Counted from the first letter of the stretch, positions 36,033 to 45,394 are shown. The stretch: 64,000 bases of DNA from Xanthobacter sp. NM-59 (GCF_021401125.1 NZ_JACBFQ010000009.1:62001-126000); one strand, 5' to 3'. Translations and numbers: made by a program. The notes: generated by a model from the sequence alone, not told the origin.

Positions 36033-37166
36033 ATGGGATCCGACGAAGAGCGCTCCACGTTTCTGCTCTCGCGCCGCGCATTTGTGGCCGGCGGGCTGCT
36101 GGCGGTTCCGGCCTTCTCGCGCCTCAAGGCGGCAACGGCGGACGCCGGCTGGCTCTCCACCGCCGGGCTCGCGGAGGGCTTTGCCGCCGTCTGCGTCGAT
36201 GGCGCGGGTGACGCTGATGTGGATGCCCCGTCCGCCGCCCGCCTGCACGGGGTGGAGGCAAGCCCCACCGGTCCGCTGGCGGTGGCGGTCGGGCGGCGTC
36301 CCGGCAAGCTGGCGGTGGTGTTCCGGCGCGACCGGCCGGGCGTGCTCAGCACCCTGCAGCCAGGGGAAGGCCGCGTGTTCTCCGGCCATGGCCGGTTCTC
36401 TGCGGACGGCCGCTTCTTCTTCATGGCGGAGATCGAGCACAGCCAGCTGGAGAATGGCCGGCGGACCATGGGGCGCGGCGTGCTGACATGCCGCGACGTG
36501 GCCGGCGGCTTCGCCATCCGCGACCAGTGGTCCACCGGCGGCGACGGCCCCCATGACCTGATGCTCTCCGGCAACGTGCTGGTGATCGCCAATGGCGGCA
36601 TTGAGCCCAACACGCCCGAGGCGCTCGACGCCGAGGTGACCGGCTCCACCATCGCGCTGCTGGACCCCTCTTCCGGCGGACAGAGGGGCGAGGGGCGGCT
36701 TAGCGCTGATCTCGCCAGCCTGTCGCTGCGCCATCTTTCCCGCGATGGAAACGGCAATACGGTGGTGGCCGCCCAGGACCTGCTGAAGGACGGGGTCGCC
36801 CGCCCGCTGCTATTCTCCATCGTCGCCGACGGCGCGCTGCGCCCGTTCGATGCGCCGGAAAACGCTTGGCGCGAGCTGCGCGGCTATGTGGGCTCGGTGG
36901 CCCATGATGCGTCGGGCCGCTTCGTGGCCTGCTCTTCCCCCCGCGGCGGACGAGTGGCCGTGTGGAAGGCCGACGGGCGCTATATCGGCGCCGTTCCATT
37001 GGTGGACGGCTGCGGCCTAGCCATGACTTATGAGCCGGGCAGTTTCATTGCCGCCAGCGGCTATGGCGAGGTGGTGCGCATCGCGGTGAAGGATGATGGC
37101 GTCGCCATCGTCGCCCGGCACACGGGCGGCCCCCGCTTCGACAACCACATGGTGCGCATCGGCTGA
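36033..37166 (+). CDS. DUF1513 protein with Tat signal
   Basis: Protein of 377 residues. The N-terminus has a twin-arginine motif (LSRRAFVAGGLL), so it is exported folded. The rest is beta-rich with repeated SADGRFF, DASGRFVAC and DGPHDLML segments, consistent with a beta-propeller, as predicted for DUF1513. Function is unknown, but the family is regularly found with imelysin and DHOR genes in iron-regulated loci. The ribosome site is good (GAGGAG). It is last in the operon. Confidence 0.88.
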   Translation: MGSDEERSTFLLSRRAFVAGGLLAVPAFSRLKAATADAGWLSTAGLAEGFAAVCVDGAGDADVDAPSAARLHGVEASPTGPLAVAVGRRPGKLAVVFRRDRPGVLSTLQPGEGRVFSGHGRFSADGRFFFMAEIEHSQLENGRRTMGRGVLTCRDVAGGFAIRDQWSTGGDGPHDLMLSGNVLVIANGGIEPNTPEALDAEVTGSTIALLDPSSGGQRGEGRLSADLASLSLRHLSRDGNGNTVVAAQDLLKDGVARPLLFSIVADGALRPFDAPENAWRELRGYVGSVAHDASGRFVACSSPRGGRVAVWKADGRYIGAVPLVDGCGLAMTYEPGSFIAASGYGEVVRIAVKDDGVAIVARHTGGPRFDNHMVRIG

Positions 37167-37233
37167 GCCCGGCCCGCAGCTTCCCCGGGACAGCTTAGCT
37201 AAAGGTATGACACCGGCGCGCAATTGTGCTGAT

Positions 37234-37265
37234 CTTCAGGGCCGGCAATCGGCCGGCGCCTGAAG
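37234..37265 (+). promoter_or_regulatory. Leader hairpin before the FMN reductase gene
   Basis: Inverted arms CTTCAGGGCCGGC (37234-37246) and GCCGGCGCCTGAAG (37252-37265) pair over 13 bp with one bulged C and a five-base loop. It ends 13 bases before the ATG, so it could mask the ribosome site. It has no T-run, so it is unlikely to be a simple terminator of the iron operon. Confidence 0.4.
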
Positions 37266-37278
37266 ATGAGGTCTCGCC

Positions 37279-37836
37279 ATGAAGTGGGTCGTTCTGGTGG
37301 GCAGCGTGCGCAAGGGTTCCTACAATGCCGCCATCGCCCGTGCGCTTTCGGGGCTCGCGCCGGAGGGCGTGAGCGTCGAGATCCTGCCGTCCATCGCCCT
37401 CTTGCCCATCTATGACGGCGACATCGAAGCAGCCGGCATTCCCGAATCCGTCACCGCTTTGTCGAACGCCATCACCGGTGCCGACGCGCTCGTGATCGTG
37501 ACGCCGGAATACAACTATTCGGTCCCCGGCGGGCTCAAGAATGCCATCGACTGGCTCTCCCGGCTCAAGGAAAAGCCGCTGAAGGGCAAGCCCACCGTCC
37601 TCCAGTCCGCCTCCATGGGCGGGTTCGGTGGCGCGCGGGCGCAGTATCATCTCCGCCAGGTGCTGGTGTGCCTCGACGTGCCGGTGATGAATGTGCCGGA
37701 AGTGATGGTGGGACAGGTCCATACCAAGGTTACCGACGGCACCCTGACCGACCAGGGCACCTTGAGCTTCATCGAGGGGCAGCTCGCCGCCTTCCACGAT
37801 TTCGTGCGGCGCCAGAAGGCCGGCGCCGGCGCCTGA
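37279..37836 (+). CDS. NADPH-dependent FMN reductase
   Basis: Flavodoxin-fold quinone/metal reductase of 185 residues, similar to ChrR/YieF and yeast Lot6. The phosphate-binding loop GSVRKGSYNAAIA and the FMN loop TPEYNYSVPGGLKNAIDWLSR are conserved. It is cytoplasmic. It reduces quinones and may reduce chromate or ferric complexes non-specifically. It lies 112 bp after the iron operon, behind a hairpin, so whether it is co-regulated with iron uptake is open. Confidence 0.93.
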   Translation: MKWVVLVGSVRKGSYNAAIARALSGLAPEGVSVEILPSIALLPIYDGDIEAAGIPESVTALSNAITGADALVIVTPEYNYSVPGGLKNAIDWLSRLKEKPLKGKPTVLQSASMGGFGGARAQYHLRQVLVCLDVPVMNVPEVMVGQVHTKVTDGTLTDQGTLSFIEGQLAAFHDFVRRQKAGAGA

Positions 37837-38005
37837 GCTGCCGCCGCGCGGCGTCCAGACGATGCCGCGCGGCCGCACGGGCGTTGCAATCACAGGGAAG
37901 GTCCGCCAGCATGGCGGCCTGTTCAAGGGGCCCGGAAACAAGGGCCCGACAGCACCGCAGCCAAGACAGCATCGCGAACAAGACGGTGCCGGGAGGAAAG
38001 AGCTG

Positions 38006-40000
38006 ATGCAGGGACTTGACCGCCACGGCGGCCGGAGTGTGCCTATTCGCGCCCCAGAGCAAGGAGACGGCAGCGCCGCCGCGACCCTGGCCCGAGCGCC
38101 CCAGCCCCCATCCCCTCACGGCCACGCGCATCATCCCCCGGCCGGCGCCGTCTTCTCCGGGCCGCCAAACGCGTTCACGCGCGCCGCGGCCGCGATCGAG
38201 AGCGTTCTGGCCGCGCTGGTGGAGTGGCCCGCCGGGCTGCTGGTGGCGGCGGAAATCGTCATTCTGTTCGCCGGCGTCATCTCCCGCTATGTCTTCCACG
38301 CGCCGCTCATCTGGTCCGACGAGCTCGCCTCCATCCTGTTCCTGTGGCTCGCCATGCTGGGGGCCGCCGTGGCGTTCCGGCGGGGCGAGCACATGCGTAT
38401 GAACATCATTGCCGGAATGGTGGGGCCGGAGGCCCGCGCCTTCCTGGAGGTGATCGCGGTGGTGGCCGGCCTCGCCTTCTGCGCGCTGCTGTTGCCCCAT
38501 GCGCTGGAATATGCCGAGGAGGAAGCCTTCATCCGCACACCGGCGCTGGACCTGCAGAATTCCTGGCGAGCGGGCGCCCTGTTCACCGGGCTCGGCCTGA
38601 TGGTGGCCTTCGCGGTGCTGAAGCTGGCGCGGCTGGGCCGCCCCCTGCTGGTGCTGAAAGCCCTGGTGGTGGCCGGCCTCGTCATCGCCGGGTTCTGGAT
38701 GGTGGGCCCGGCCCTGAAGGGGCTCGGCAACATCAACCTGCTCATCTTCTTCGTGGGCGTCGTGGCCTTCTGCGTGCTGGCGGGGGTGCCCATCGCGTTC
38801 GCCTTCGGGCTCGCCACCTTCGGCTATCTGGCGCTCACCACCCGCACGCCCATGCTTACCATGGTGGGCCGCCTGGACGAGGGCATGAGCCACCTCATCC
38901 TGCTGGCGGTGCCGCTGTTCGTGTTCCTGGGTCAGCTCATCGAGATGACGGGGATGGCGCGGGCCATGGTGAGCTTCCTCGCCAGCCTGCTCGGCCATGT
39001 GCGCGGCGGCCTGCATTATGTACTGGTGGGCGCCATGTATCTCGTCTCCGGCATTTCCGGCGCCAAGGCGGCGGACATGGCGGCGGTGGCGCCCGTGCTG
39101 TTTCCCGAGATGAAGCAGCGCGGCGCCGACGAAGGCGACCTCGTGGCCCTGCTGTCCGCCACCGGTGCGCAGACGGAAACGATTCCGCCCTCTATCGTGC
39201 TCATCACCATCGGCTCGGTCACCGGTGTGTCCATCGCCGCCCTGTTCACCGGCGGGCTGCTGCCGGCGGTGGTGCTGGGGGCCATGCTGTGTTTCGTGGT
39301 GTGGCGCCGCCATCGCGGCGAAGACCTCTCCCATGTGAGGCGCGCCTCCGGGGGCGAGATCGGGCGCGCCCTGCTCATCTCGCTGCCGGCCATCGCCCTG
39401 CCGTTCGTCATCCGCGCGGCGGTCATCGAAGGGGTGGCCACCGCGACGGAGGTTTCCACCATCGGCATCGCCTATTCCGTGGTGGTGGGCCTTCTCATCT
39501 ATCGTCGCTTCGAGTGGCGGAAGCTGAAGCCCATGCTGGTGGACACGGCCAGCCTGTCCGGCGCCATCCTGCTCATCATCGGCACCGCCACGGCCATGGC
39601 GTGGGGGCTTACCCAGTCCGGCTTCTCGCGCGCGCTGGCGGAAACCATGACGCACCTGCCCGGCGGCGCCATCACCTTCATGGCGGTGTCGGTGGTGGCG
39701 TTCATCATGCTCGGCTCGCTGCTGGAAGGCATTCCCGCCATCGTGCTGTTCGGGCCGCTGCTGTTCCCCATCGCGCGGGCGGTGGGCATTCACGAGGTGC
39801 ACTATGCCATGGTGGTCATTCTGGCCATGGGCATCGGCCTGTTCGCGCCGCCGTTCGGCGTTGGCTATTACGCCGCCTGCGCCATCAGCCGTGTCGACCC
39901 CGTCGCCGGCATGCGCCCCATCCTGGCCTATCTGGCGGCCCTGTTCCTGGGGCTCGTGATCGTCGCCGCCGTGCCGTGGATCTCCACGGGCTTCCTGTGA
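38006..40000 (+). CDS. TRAP transporter permease, fused DctQ-DctM
   Basis: Protein of 664 residues joining both membrane subunits of a TRAP transporter. Residues ~55-205 are the four-helix DctQ-like small subunit (FAGVISRYVFHAPLIWSDELASILFLWLAMLG). The rest is the DctM-like large subunit (GVPIAFAFGLATFGYL, VPLFVFLGQLIEMTGMA, LLSATGAQTETIPPSIVL). The start at 38006 has an ideal ribosome site (GGGAGGAAAG); the upstream in-frame ATG would add 48 non-conserved residues. TRAP systems need a periplasmic DctP protein, and none is encoded nearby. The substrate is probably an organic acid. Confidence 0.93.
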   Translation: MQGLDRHGGRSVPIRAPEQGDGSAAATLARAPQPPSPHGHAHHPPAGAVFSGPPNAFTRAAAAIESVLAALVEWPAGLLVAAEIVILFAGVISRYVFHAPLIWSDELASILFLWLAMLGAAVAFRRGEHMRMNIIAGMVGPEARAFLEVIAVVAGLAFCALLLPHALEYAEEEAFIRTPALDLQNSWRAGALFTGLGLMVAFAVLKLARLGRPLLVLKALVVAGLVIAGFWMVGPALKGLGNINLLIFFVGVVAFCVLAGVPIAFAFGLATFGYLALTTRTPMLTMVGRLDEGMSHLILLAVPLFVFLGQLIEMTGMARAMVSFLASLLGHVRGGLHYVLVGAMYLVSGISGAKAADMAAVAPVLFPEMKQRGADEGDLVALLSATGAQTETIPPSIVLITIGSVTGVSIAALFTGGLLPAVVLGAMLCFVVWRRHRGEDLSHVRRASGGEIGRALLISLPAIALPFVIRAAVIEGVATATEVSTIGIAYSVVVGLLIYRRFEWRKLKPMLVDTASLSGAILLIIGTATAMAWGLTQSGFSRALAETMTHLPGGAITFMAVSVVAFIMLGSLLEGIPAIVLFGPLLFPIARAVGIHEVHYAMVVILAMGIGLFAPPFGVGYYAACAISRVDPVAGMRPILAYLAALFLGLVIVAAVPWISTGFL

Positions 40001-40045
40001 TCGCGAAGGCTGGCGCGCGGGCCAGCCGGCGGCAGACATGAAAAA

Positions 40046-40078
40046 GCCCGCCGCATGCCTGCGGCGGGCCTTCTTTTT
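40046..40078. terminator. Bidirectional rho-independent terminator
   Basis: A perfect 10-bp stem, GCCCGCCGCA with TGCGGCGGGC, closes a four-base loop and is flanked by AAAAA on one side and TTCTTTTT on the other. It lies between the convergent TRAP permease and the pim operon and can serve both. Confidence 0.9.
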
Positions 40079-40092
40079 CGCGCGCGAAGCGG

Positions 40093-41247
40093 TCAGGCCG
40101 CGGCGACGAGACCGCCCTCGCCGGCCACCCGGCGCTGGTGGTAGGGCGTGTCGCCGAACATCAGCTCGATCATGGCGAGGCGCCGGAAATGGTGGGCGCC
40201 GATATATTCCATGGTCATGCCGATGCCGCCGTGCAGTTGCACCGCCGTCTGGCCCACGAAGCGGGCCGAACGGTTGATCTGCACCTTGGCGGCGGAAAGG
40301 GCCACGCGGCGCTCGGCCGGGTCTTCCGCCTCCACCATCATGGCGGCGTAGAGGGCCATGGAGCGGGCCTGCTCCAGGGCCACGAACATGTCCACCGCCT
40401 TGTGCTGAAGCGCCTGGAACGATCCGATAGCGACCCCGAACTGCTTACGGGTCTTCAGATAGTCCACCGTCAGCGCGTTGAGCGCCTCCATCAGGCCCAC
40501 CGCCTCGGCGCACAGAGCGGCAATGGCGCCTTCCACCACCCGCTCCACCACCGGCAGGCCCGCGCCCACGGTGCCGAGCACGGCATCGGCGGGCACGAAC
40601 ACGTCGGTCAGGATCACATCCGCCGCGCGGCCGCCATCCTGGGTGGCATAGGCTTCGAGCGTCACGCCAGCCGCATCCACGGGCACCACGAACAAGGTGA
40701 TACCCACTTCGTCGCGCCGGTCGCCGGAGGTGCGCGCGCTCACCACCAGGGTCTTCGCCGCGTCCGCGTTCAGCGCGACGCTCTTGCGCCCATCGAGGCG
40801 GAAGCCGCCGTCCACCGCGCGGGCGGAGGTGGCGACATCGTTCAGGTCATAGCGGGCCTGGAGCTCTGAATGGGCGAAGGCCAGCCGGACCGAGCCGTCG
40901 ATGAGGCCCGGCAGCAAAGCCGCCTTCTGCGCCTCGCTGCCGGCAAGGCGCACCGCCCCACCGCCCAGGATCACGCTGGCGAGATAGGGCTCGGGCGCCA
41001 AAGCGCGGCCGAGAGCCTCCATCACCACCTGCGTTTCCACCGGCCCGCCGCCGAAACCGCCATCCGCTTCCGCAAACGGCAGGCCGAGCAGCCCCAGCTC
41101 AGCCAGCTCAGCCCATTTGGCCTCGGGAAAGCCCAGGGGCTCGGCGCGGGCGGCGGTGAGCTGCTCGATGCTGGAATACGTGTCGCTGGCCCAGCGCTGG
41201 GCCGTGTCCTTCAGGAGCGACTGTTCGTCGGTAAGATCGAAATCCAT
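40093..41247 (-). CDS. pimD: Acyl-CoA dehydrogenase (PimD-like small subunit)
   Basis: FAD-dependent dehydrogenase of 384 residues. The N-terminal helical domain, middle beta-domain (LAFAHSELQARYDLNDVATSA) and C-terminal domain (QLHGGIGMTMEYIGAHHFRR) follow the family. The middle-domain FAD/substrate loop is less conserved than in its partner. With PimC it would form the heteromeric acyl-CoA dehydrogenase of pimelyl-CoA/dicarboxyl-CoA beta-oxidation. It is last in the operon, ten bases after pimC, and ends at the shared terminator. Assigned as PimD from gene order and pairing. Confidence 0.85.
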   Translation of the reverse strand: MDFDLTDEQSLLKDTAQRWASDTYSSIEQLTAARAEPLGFPEAKWAELAELGLLGLPFAEADGGFGGGPVETQVVMEALGRALAPEPYLASVILGGGAVRLAGSEAQKAALLPGLIDGSVRLAFAHSELQARYDLNDVATSARAVDGGFRLDGRKSVALNADAAKTLVVSARTSGDRRDEVGITLFVVPVDAAGVTLEAYATQDGGRAADVILTDVFVPADAVLGTVGAGLPVVERVVEGAIAALCAEAVGLMEALNALTVDYLKTRKQFGVAIGSFQALQHKAVDMFVALEQARSMALYAAMMVEAEDPAERRVALSAAKVQINRSARFVGQTAVQLHGGIGMTMEYIGAHHFRRLAMIELMFGDTPYHQRRVAGEGGLVAAA

Positions 41248-41257
41248 GCGCTCCTCC

Positions 41258-42454
41258 TCACAGGCCCAGGATCGCCTTGGCGATCACATTGTGCTGGATC
41301 TCGTTGGACCCGCCGTAAATGGACACCTTGCGGTGGTTGAAATAGACGGGCGCCGCCGCGTCCGCCCAGGCAAACAGGGCCTCGGCATCATTGTGCCCGG
41401 CATCGGGCCGCGAGGCGGGAAGCGCCTGGGGCCCGGCCAGTTCCACCAGGAGCTCGGTGGTGGCCTGCTGCAGCTCGGAGCCCTTGATCTTCAGGATCGA
41501 GGAAGCCGGATCGGGCTTGGTGGGATCGCGCGTCGCCTGCGCCGCCACGACGCGCATCTGGGTGATCTCCAGCGCCTTCAGCTCAATTTCCACCGCCGCG
41601 AGGCGCGAACGGAAATCAAGATCGTCCCACATGGTGCCGGCACCGGCCGGGGTCACCTTGGCGAGGCGCTTGATGCGGGCGATGCGCTCCTTCGACATGC
41701 CGATGCGGGCGATGCCGGTGCGCTCATTGGCGAGCAGGAACTTGGCATAGTCCCAGCCCTTGTTCTCCTCGCCCACCAGGTTCTCGACCGGCACCTTCAC
41801 GCTGTCGAGGAAGACCTCGTTCACCTCATGCCGGCCATCGATGGTGATGATGGGCCGCACGGTGACGCCGGGCGTCTTCATGTCGATAAGGATGAAGGAG
41901 ATGCCCTTCTGCTTCTTCGCCTCGAAGTCGGTGCGGGCGAGGCAGAACATCCAGTCGGCATACTGGCCGAGGGTGGTCCAGGTCTTCTGCCCGTCGATGA
42001 TGTAATGGTCGCCCTCGCGCACCGCGCGGGTCTTCAGCGAAGCGAGGTCGGAGCCGGCGCCGGGCTCGGAGAAGCCCTGGCACCACCAGTCCTCCAGGCT
42101 CTTGATGCGCGGCAAAAAACGCTCTTTCTGCGCCTCGTTGCCAAAGGTGGCGATCACCGGACCCACCATGAAGCAGTTGAACTGCAAAGGCAGCGGCACC
42201 GCCGCCTGCATCAGCTCCTCCATGAAGATATAACGCTGCACGGCGCTCCAGGACTGGCCGCCATAGGCCACCGGCCAGTTGGGCACGGCCCAGCCCTTGT
42301 CGTTCAGGATGCGCTGGGAGGTCACGTAGTCCTCCCGTGCCAGCTTGCGGCCCTCGGAGACCTTGGCGCGGATCTCGGCCGGGATCTTCGTGTGGAAGAA
42401 GGTGCGCACTTCCTCGCGGAAGGCGATCTCTTCGGGTGTGAAGCGCAGATCCAT
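41258..42454 (-). CDS. pimC: Acyl-CoA dehydrogenase (PimC-like large subunit)
   Basis: FAD-dependent dehydrogenase of 398 residues that catalyses the first oxidation of the acyl-CoA. It has the signature CQGFSEPGAGSDLASLKTRA in the FAD-contact region and YGGSNEIQHNVIAKAILGL at the C-terminus, both canonical. It is four bases after the thiolase and ten before the second dehydrogenase, which suggests a two-subunit enzyme. The name follows the pimFABCD order known from Rhodopseudomonas palustris; a role on other medium-chain acyl-CoAs is equally possible. Confidence 0.88.
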   Translation of the reverse strand: MDLRFTPEEIAFREEVRTFFHTKIPAEIRAKVSEGRKLAREDYVTSQRILNDKGWAVPNWPVAYGGQSWSAVQRYIFMEELMQAAVPLPLQFNCFMVGPVIATFGNEAQKERFLPRIKSLEDWWCQGFSEPGAGSDLASLKTRAVREGDHYIIDGQKTWTTLGQYADWMFCLARTDFEAKKQKGISFILIDMKTPGVTVRPIITIDGRHEVNEVFLDSVKVPVENLVGEENKGWDYAKFLLANERTGIARIGMSKERIARIKRLAKVTPAGAGTMWDDLDFRSRLAAVEIELKALEITQMRVVAAQATRDPTKPDPASSILKIKGSELQQATTELLVELAGPQALPASRPDAGHNDAEALFAWADAAAPVYFNHRKVSIYGGSNEIQHNVIAKAILGL

Positions 42455-42457
42455 GGC

Positions 42458-43645
42458 TCAGGCTCCCGGATTGATTTCGATGAGGCCCGCAGCCCCCATG
42501 CCGCCGGCGATGCACATGGTGACCACCGCATAGCGCACGCCGCGCCGGCGCCCTTCCAGCACAGCGTGGCCCACCAGCCGGGCCCCGCTCATGCCGAAGG
42601 GATGGCCCACCGAAATGGCGCCGCCATTCACGTTGCAGAGCTCGGGGTCGATGCCGAGGGTGTCGCGGCAATAGACCGACTGGGAGGCGAACGCCTCGTT
42701 GAGCTCCCAAAGGCCGATGTCGGACACCTTGAGACCCTGGCGCTCCAGAAGGCGCGGCACCGCATGGATGGGGCCGATGCCCATCTCGTCCGGCTCGCAG
42801 CCAGCGGTGGCATAGCCGCGGAAGATGCCGAGCACGTCCGCGCCCCGCCGCGCCGCCTCGGTGGAGGACATGAGCACGCTGGCGGAGGCGCCATCGGACA
42901 GCTGGCTGGCATTGCCGGCGGTCACGAAATAATCGTCGCCGCGCACGGGCTTCAGCTTGGAAAGGCCCTCCAGGGTCGTCTCGGGGCGATTGCCCTCGTC
43001 CTTGGCGAGGGTGACGGTCTGGCGGGCGGTCTCGCCGGTGTCCTTGTTGGTCACCGCCTTCTCGACGGTGATCGGCACGATCTCATTGTCGAACAGGCCC
43101 GCCGCCTGGGCCGCCGCCGTGCGCTGCTGGCTCGCGAAGGAGAACGCATCCTGCGCCTCGCGGGTGACGCCATAGCGCTTGGCCACGGTATCGCCGGTCT
43201 CGATCATGGTCACGTAGATGTCCGGCTTGTTGGCCATCAGCCAGTCATTGCGGAACAGCTCGCGATTGATGGGCTGCACCAAAGAGATGGATTCCACCCC
43301 GCCGGCCACCGCCACCGGCACGCCATCCATGACGATGCGCTTGGCGGCATGGGCAATCGCCTCCAGGCCCGAGGCGCAGAAGCGGCTCACGGTGACACCC
43401 GTGGCGGTCACCGGGATGCCGGCCACCAGGGCGCCATGGCGGGCGACATTGCCGCCCGTCGCGCCTTCCGGATAGCCGCAGCCCATGACGACTTCCTCGA
43501 CCTCCGCCGGGTCCACCTTGCCGCGCGAGAGGGCGTGGCGGATGGCGTGGGCGGCCATGTCCGCCCCCTTGGTGATGTTGAGCGCACCGCGCTGCGCCTT
43601 GCCGATGGGCGTGCGCGCGGTGGAAACGATGACGGCTTCGACCAT
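42458..43645 (-). CDS. pimB: Acetyl-CoA acyltransferase (thiolase, PimB-like)
   Basis: Thiolase of 395 residues that cleaves 3-oxoacyl-CoA to acetyl-CoA. The catalytic set is complete: Cys90 in VSRFCASGLEAI, His348 in VGHPFGMSG and Cys378 in MCIAGGMGAAG, with the NEAFA motif present. It is cytosolic and of normal length. It follows the CoA-ligase gene by 21 bases in the pimFABCD order. Confidence 0.92.
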   Translation of the reverse strand: MVEAVIVSTARTPIGKAQRGALNITKGADMAAHAIRHALSRGKVDPAEVEEVVMGCGYPEGATGGNVARHGALVAGIPVTATGVTVSRFCASGLEAIAHAAKRIVMDGVPVAVAGGVESISLVQPINRELFRNDWLMANKPDIYVTMIETGDTVAKRYGVTREAQDAFSFASQQRTAAAQAAGLFDNEIVPITVEKAVTNKDTGETARQTVTLAKDEGNRPETTLEGLSKLKPVRGDDYFVTAGNASQLSDGASASVLMSSTEAARRGADVLGIFRGYATAGCEPDEMGIGPIHAVPRLLERQGLKVSDIGLWELNEAFASQSVYCRDTLGIDPELCNVNGGAISVGHPFGMSGARLVGHAVLEGRRRGVRYAVVTMCIAGGMGAAGLIEINPGA

Positions 43646-43666
43646 GAACGCTTCCTCTTTTGATCT

Positions 43667-45394
43667 TCAGTGTGTTGTGTTGGCTTCCGCAGCCTTGATG
43701 GCCGCTTGTGCCGCGGCCTCGACCTCGGCCGCGGCTTCCGCCATGAGCACCTTCGGCAGCAGCTTGCCGACCGGGCTGCGGGGCAGTTGATCGCGGAATT
43801 CCAGGGCGCGGGGCATTTCGTGGCGCCCCAGCCGGTCAGCGAGGAACCCTGTCAGCTCGTCGAGGGTGAAGGGCGCGGCGCCGGCCTTGAGCTTCACATA
43901 GGCCTTGGCCGATTGGCCGCGATACGCATCGGGAACGCCGATGACGATCACCTCTTCCACCGCCGGGTGCTCGTAAATGGCGTTCTCCACCGCCGCCGGA
44001 TAGACGTTGAAGCCCGACGAGATGATCATGTTCTTGCGGCGATCCACGATCTCGAAAAGGCCGCGCTCGTCCATCCGCCCCATGTCGCCGGTGAGGAACC
44101 AGCCATCATGGAAGGCGGACGCCGTTCCCGCCTCGTCATTCAGGTAGCCCTTGAACACATTGGGCCCGCGAATGGCGATCTCGCCCACCTCACCGGTGGC
44201 CAAGGCGCGGCCCGGCTCGTCCATGGCGACGATGCGCAGCGCGAGCCCAGGGAGCGGAATGCCGATGAGCCCAGGCCGCCGCTCCACGCCAAACGGCACG
44301 CGCGAGCCGGCGGGCGCCGTCTCCGTCATGCCCCAGCCATTGTTGAGCTGGTTGCCGACCAGCGCCTCGATCTTCGATTGCACCTCGAACGGCAGCGGCG
44401 CCCCGCCCGAGACGCAGGATTTCAGCGTGGAGAAATCCACCGCCTCCACGCCCGGCCGATTCAGAAGCGCCACCCACATGGTGGGCACGCCGGAAAAGGC
44501 GCTGGCCTTCAGTTCGCTAATGTCGCGGATCAACGTTTCCACATCGAAGCGCTGGCGCAGCAGCACCTCGTTGCCATCGCGCAGATGGCGCAGCAGCACG
44601 GTGGTGAGCGCGTAAATGTGGAACAGCGGCAGCACCGCCACCACCTTCTCGCTGCCCGGCACCAGCGGCCGGCCCATATCCCGCCACAGCCGATACATGC
44701 TCACCGCCGAGGTGAGATTGCCGTGGCTCAGCATGGCCGCCTTGGGCAGGCCCGTGGTGCCGCCGGTGAACTGCAGCACCGCAATGTCGTCCACCCCGGG
44801 CGGCGGCGCCATCAGGGGGGCATCGCTGAAGAGCTCGGACAGGAGCCGCACGCCCGCGCGCTCGGGAAGCGGCAGCGGTGCCACCTCGCCCGCGCCCCAG
44901 CGGGCATCATCTCCCACCAGCACCTCGTCCACCACGCCTTCCTCGATCATTTCCAGGGCGCTGGGCAGGAAGCCGGGCAGATTGGTGGTGACGAGCCGGC
45001 GCGCGCCGGTCGCCTTCAGCTTGTGGACGATCTCGCGCCGGGCATCGAGCGCGCTGATGTGCACCACCCGCGCGCCCAACCGCGTGAGGGCGAAAAAGCA
45101 GAGCGGGTGATAGGGCGTGTTGGGCAGGAGCAGCGCGACATTGTCGCCCCGCTTCACACCGGCCCCGGCCAGCCCGCTGGCGAGGCGCTCCACCTCGCGC
45201 GCCAGATCGCCATAGCTGATCTTGGCGCCGCGAAAATCGAGCGCCGGCTTGCTGCCGCCGGCCGCCACGCCGGCGGCGAGCAGATCCGGCAGAGTGGTGA
45301 TTTCCAGCCCCGCCGCCCAGTCGCAGACCTCCGGGAAGGCGGCCTGCCAGGGGAGCGCCGATGGGTGCGGCGCCGAAGCGCCAGAAGCCGCCAT
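43667..45394 (-). CDS. pimA: Acyl-CoA synthetase (PimA-like)
   Basis: ATP-dependent CoA ligase of 575 residues. The AMP-binding P-loop is TGGTTGLPK (210-218), the A5 motif is NGWGMTETAP, A7/A8 read WFLTGDMGRMDERGLFEIVDRRKNMI, and the late lysine lies in SPVGKLLPKVL. It would activate pimelate or another dicarboxylic/fatty acid to its CoA ester. The ATG at 45394 overlaps the pimF stop by one base (TGATG), so the two are coupled; upstream in-frame codons belong to the pimF coding region. Confidence 0.9.
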   Translation of the reverse strand: MAASGASAPHPSALPWQAAFPEVCDWAAGLEITTLPDLLAAGVAAGGSKPALDFRGAKISYGDLAREVERLASGLAGAGVKRGDNVALLLPNTPYHPLCFFALTRLGARVVHISALDARREIVHKLKATGARRLVTTNLPGFLPSALEMIEEGVVDEVLVGDDARWGAGEVAPLPLPERAGVRLLSELFSDAPLMAPPPGVDDIAVLQFTGGTTGLPKAAMLSHGNLTSAVSMYRLWRDMGRPLVPGSEKVVAVLPLFHIYALTTVLLRHLRDGNEVLLRQRFDVETLIRDISELKASAFSGVPTMWVALLNRPGVEAVDFSTLKSCVSGGAPLPFEVQSKIEALVGNQLNNGWGMTETAPAGSRVPFGVERRPGLIGIPLPGLALRIVAMDEPGRALATGEVGEIAIRGPNVFKGYLNDEAGTASAFHDGWFLTGDMGRMDERGLFEIVDRRKNMIISSGFNVYPAAVENAIYEHPAVEEVIVIGVPDAYRGQSAKAYVKLKAGAAPFTLDELTGFLADRLGRHEMPRALEFRDQLPRSPVGKLLPKVLMAEAAAEVEAAAQAAIKAAEANTTH

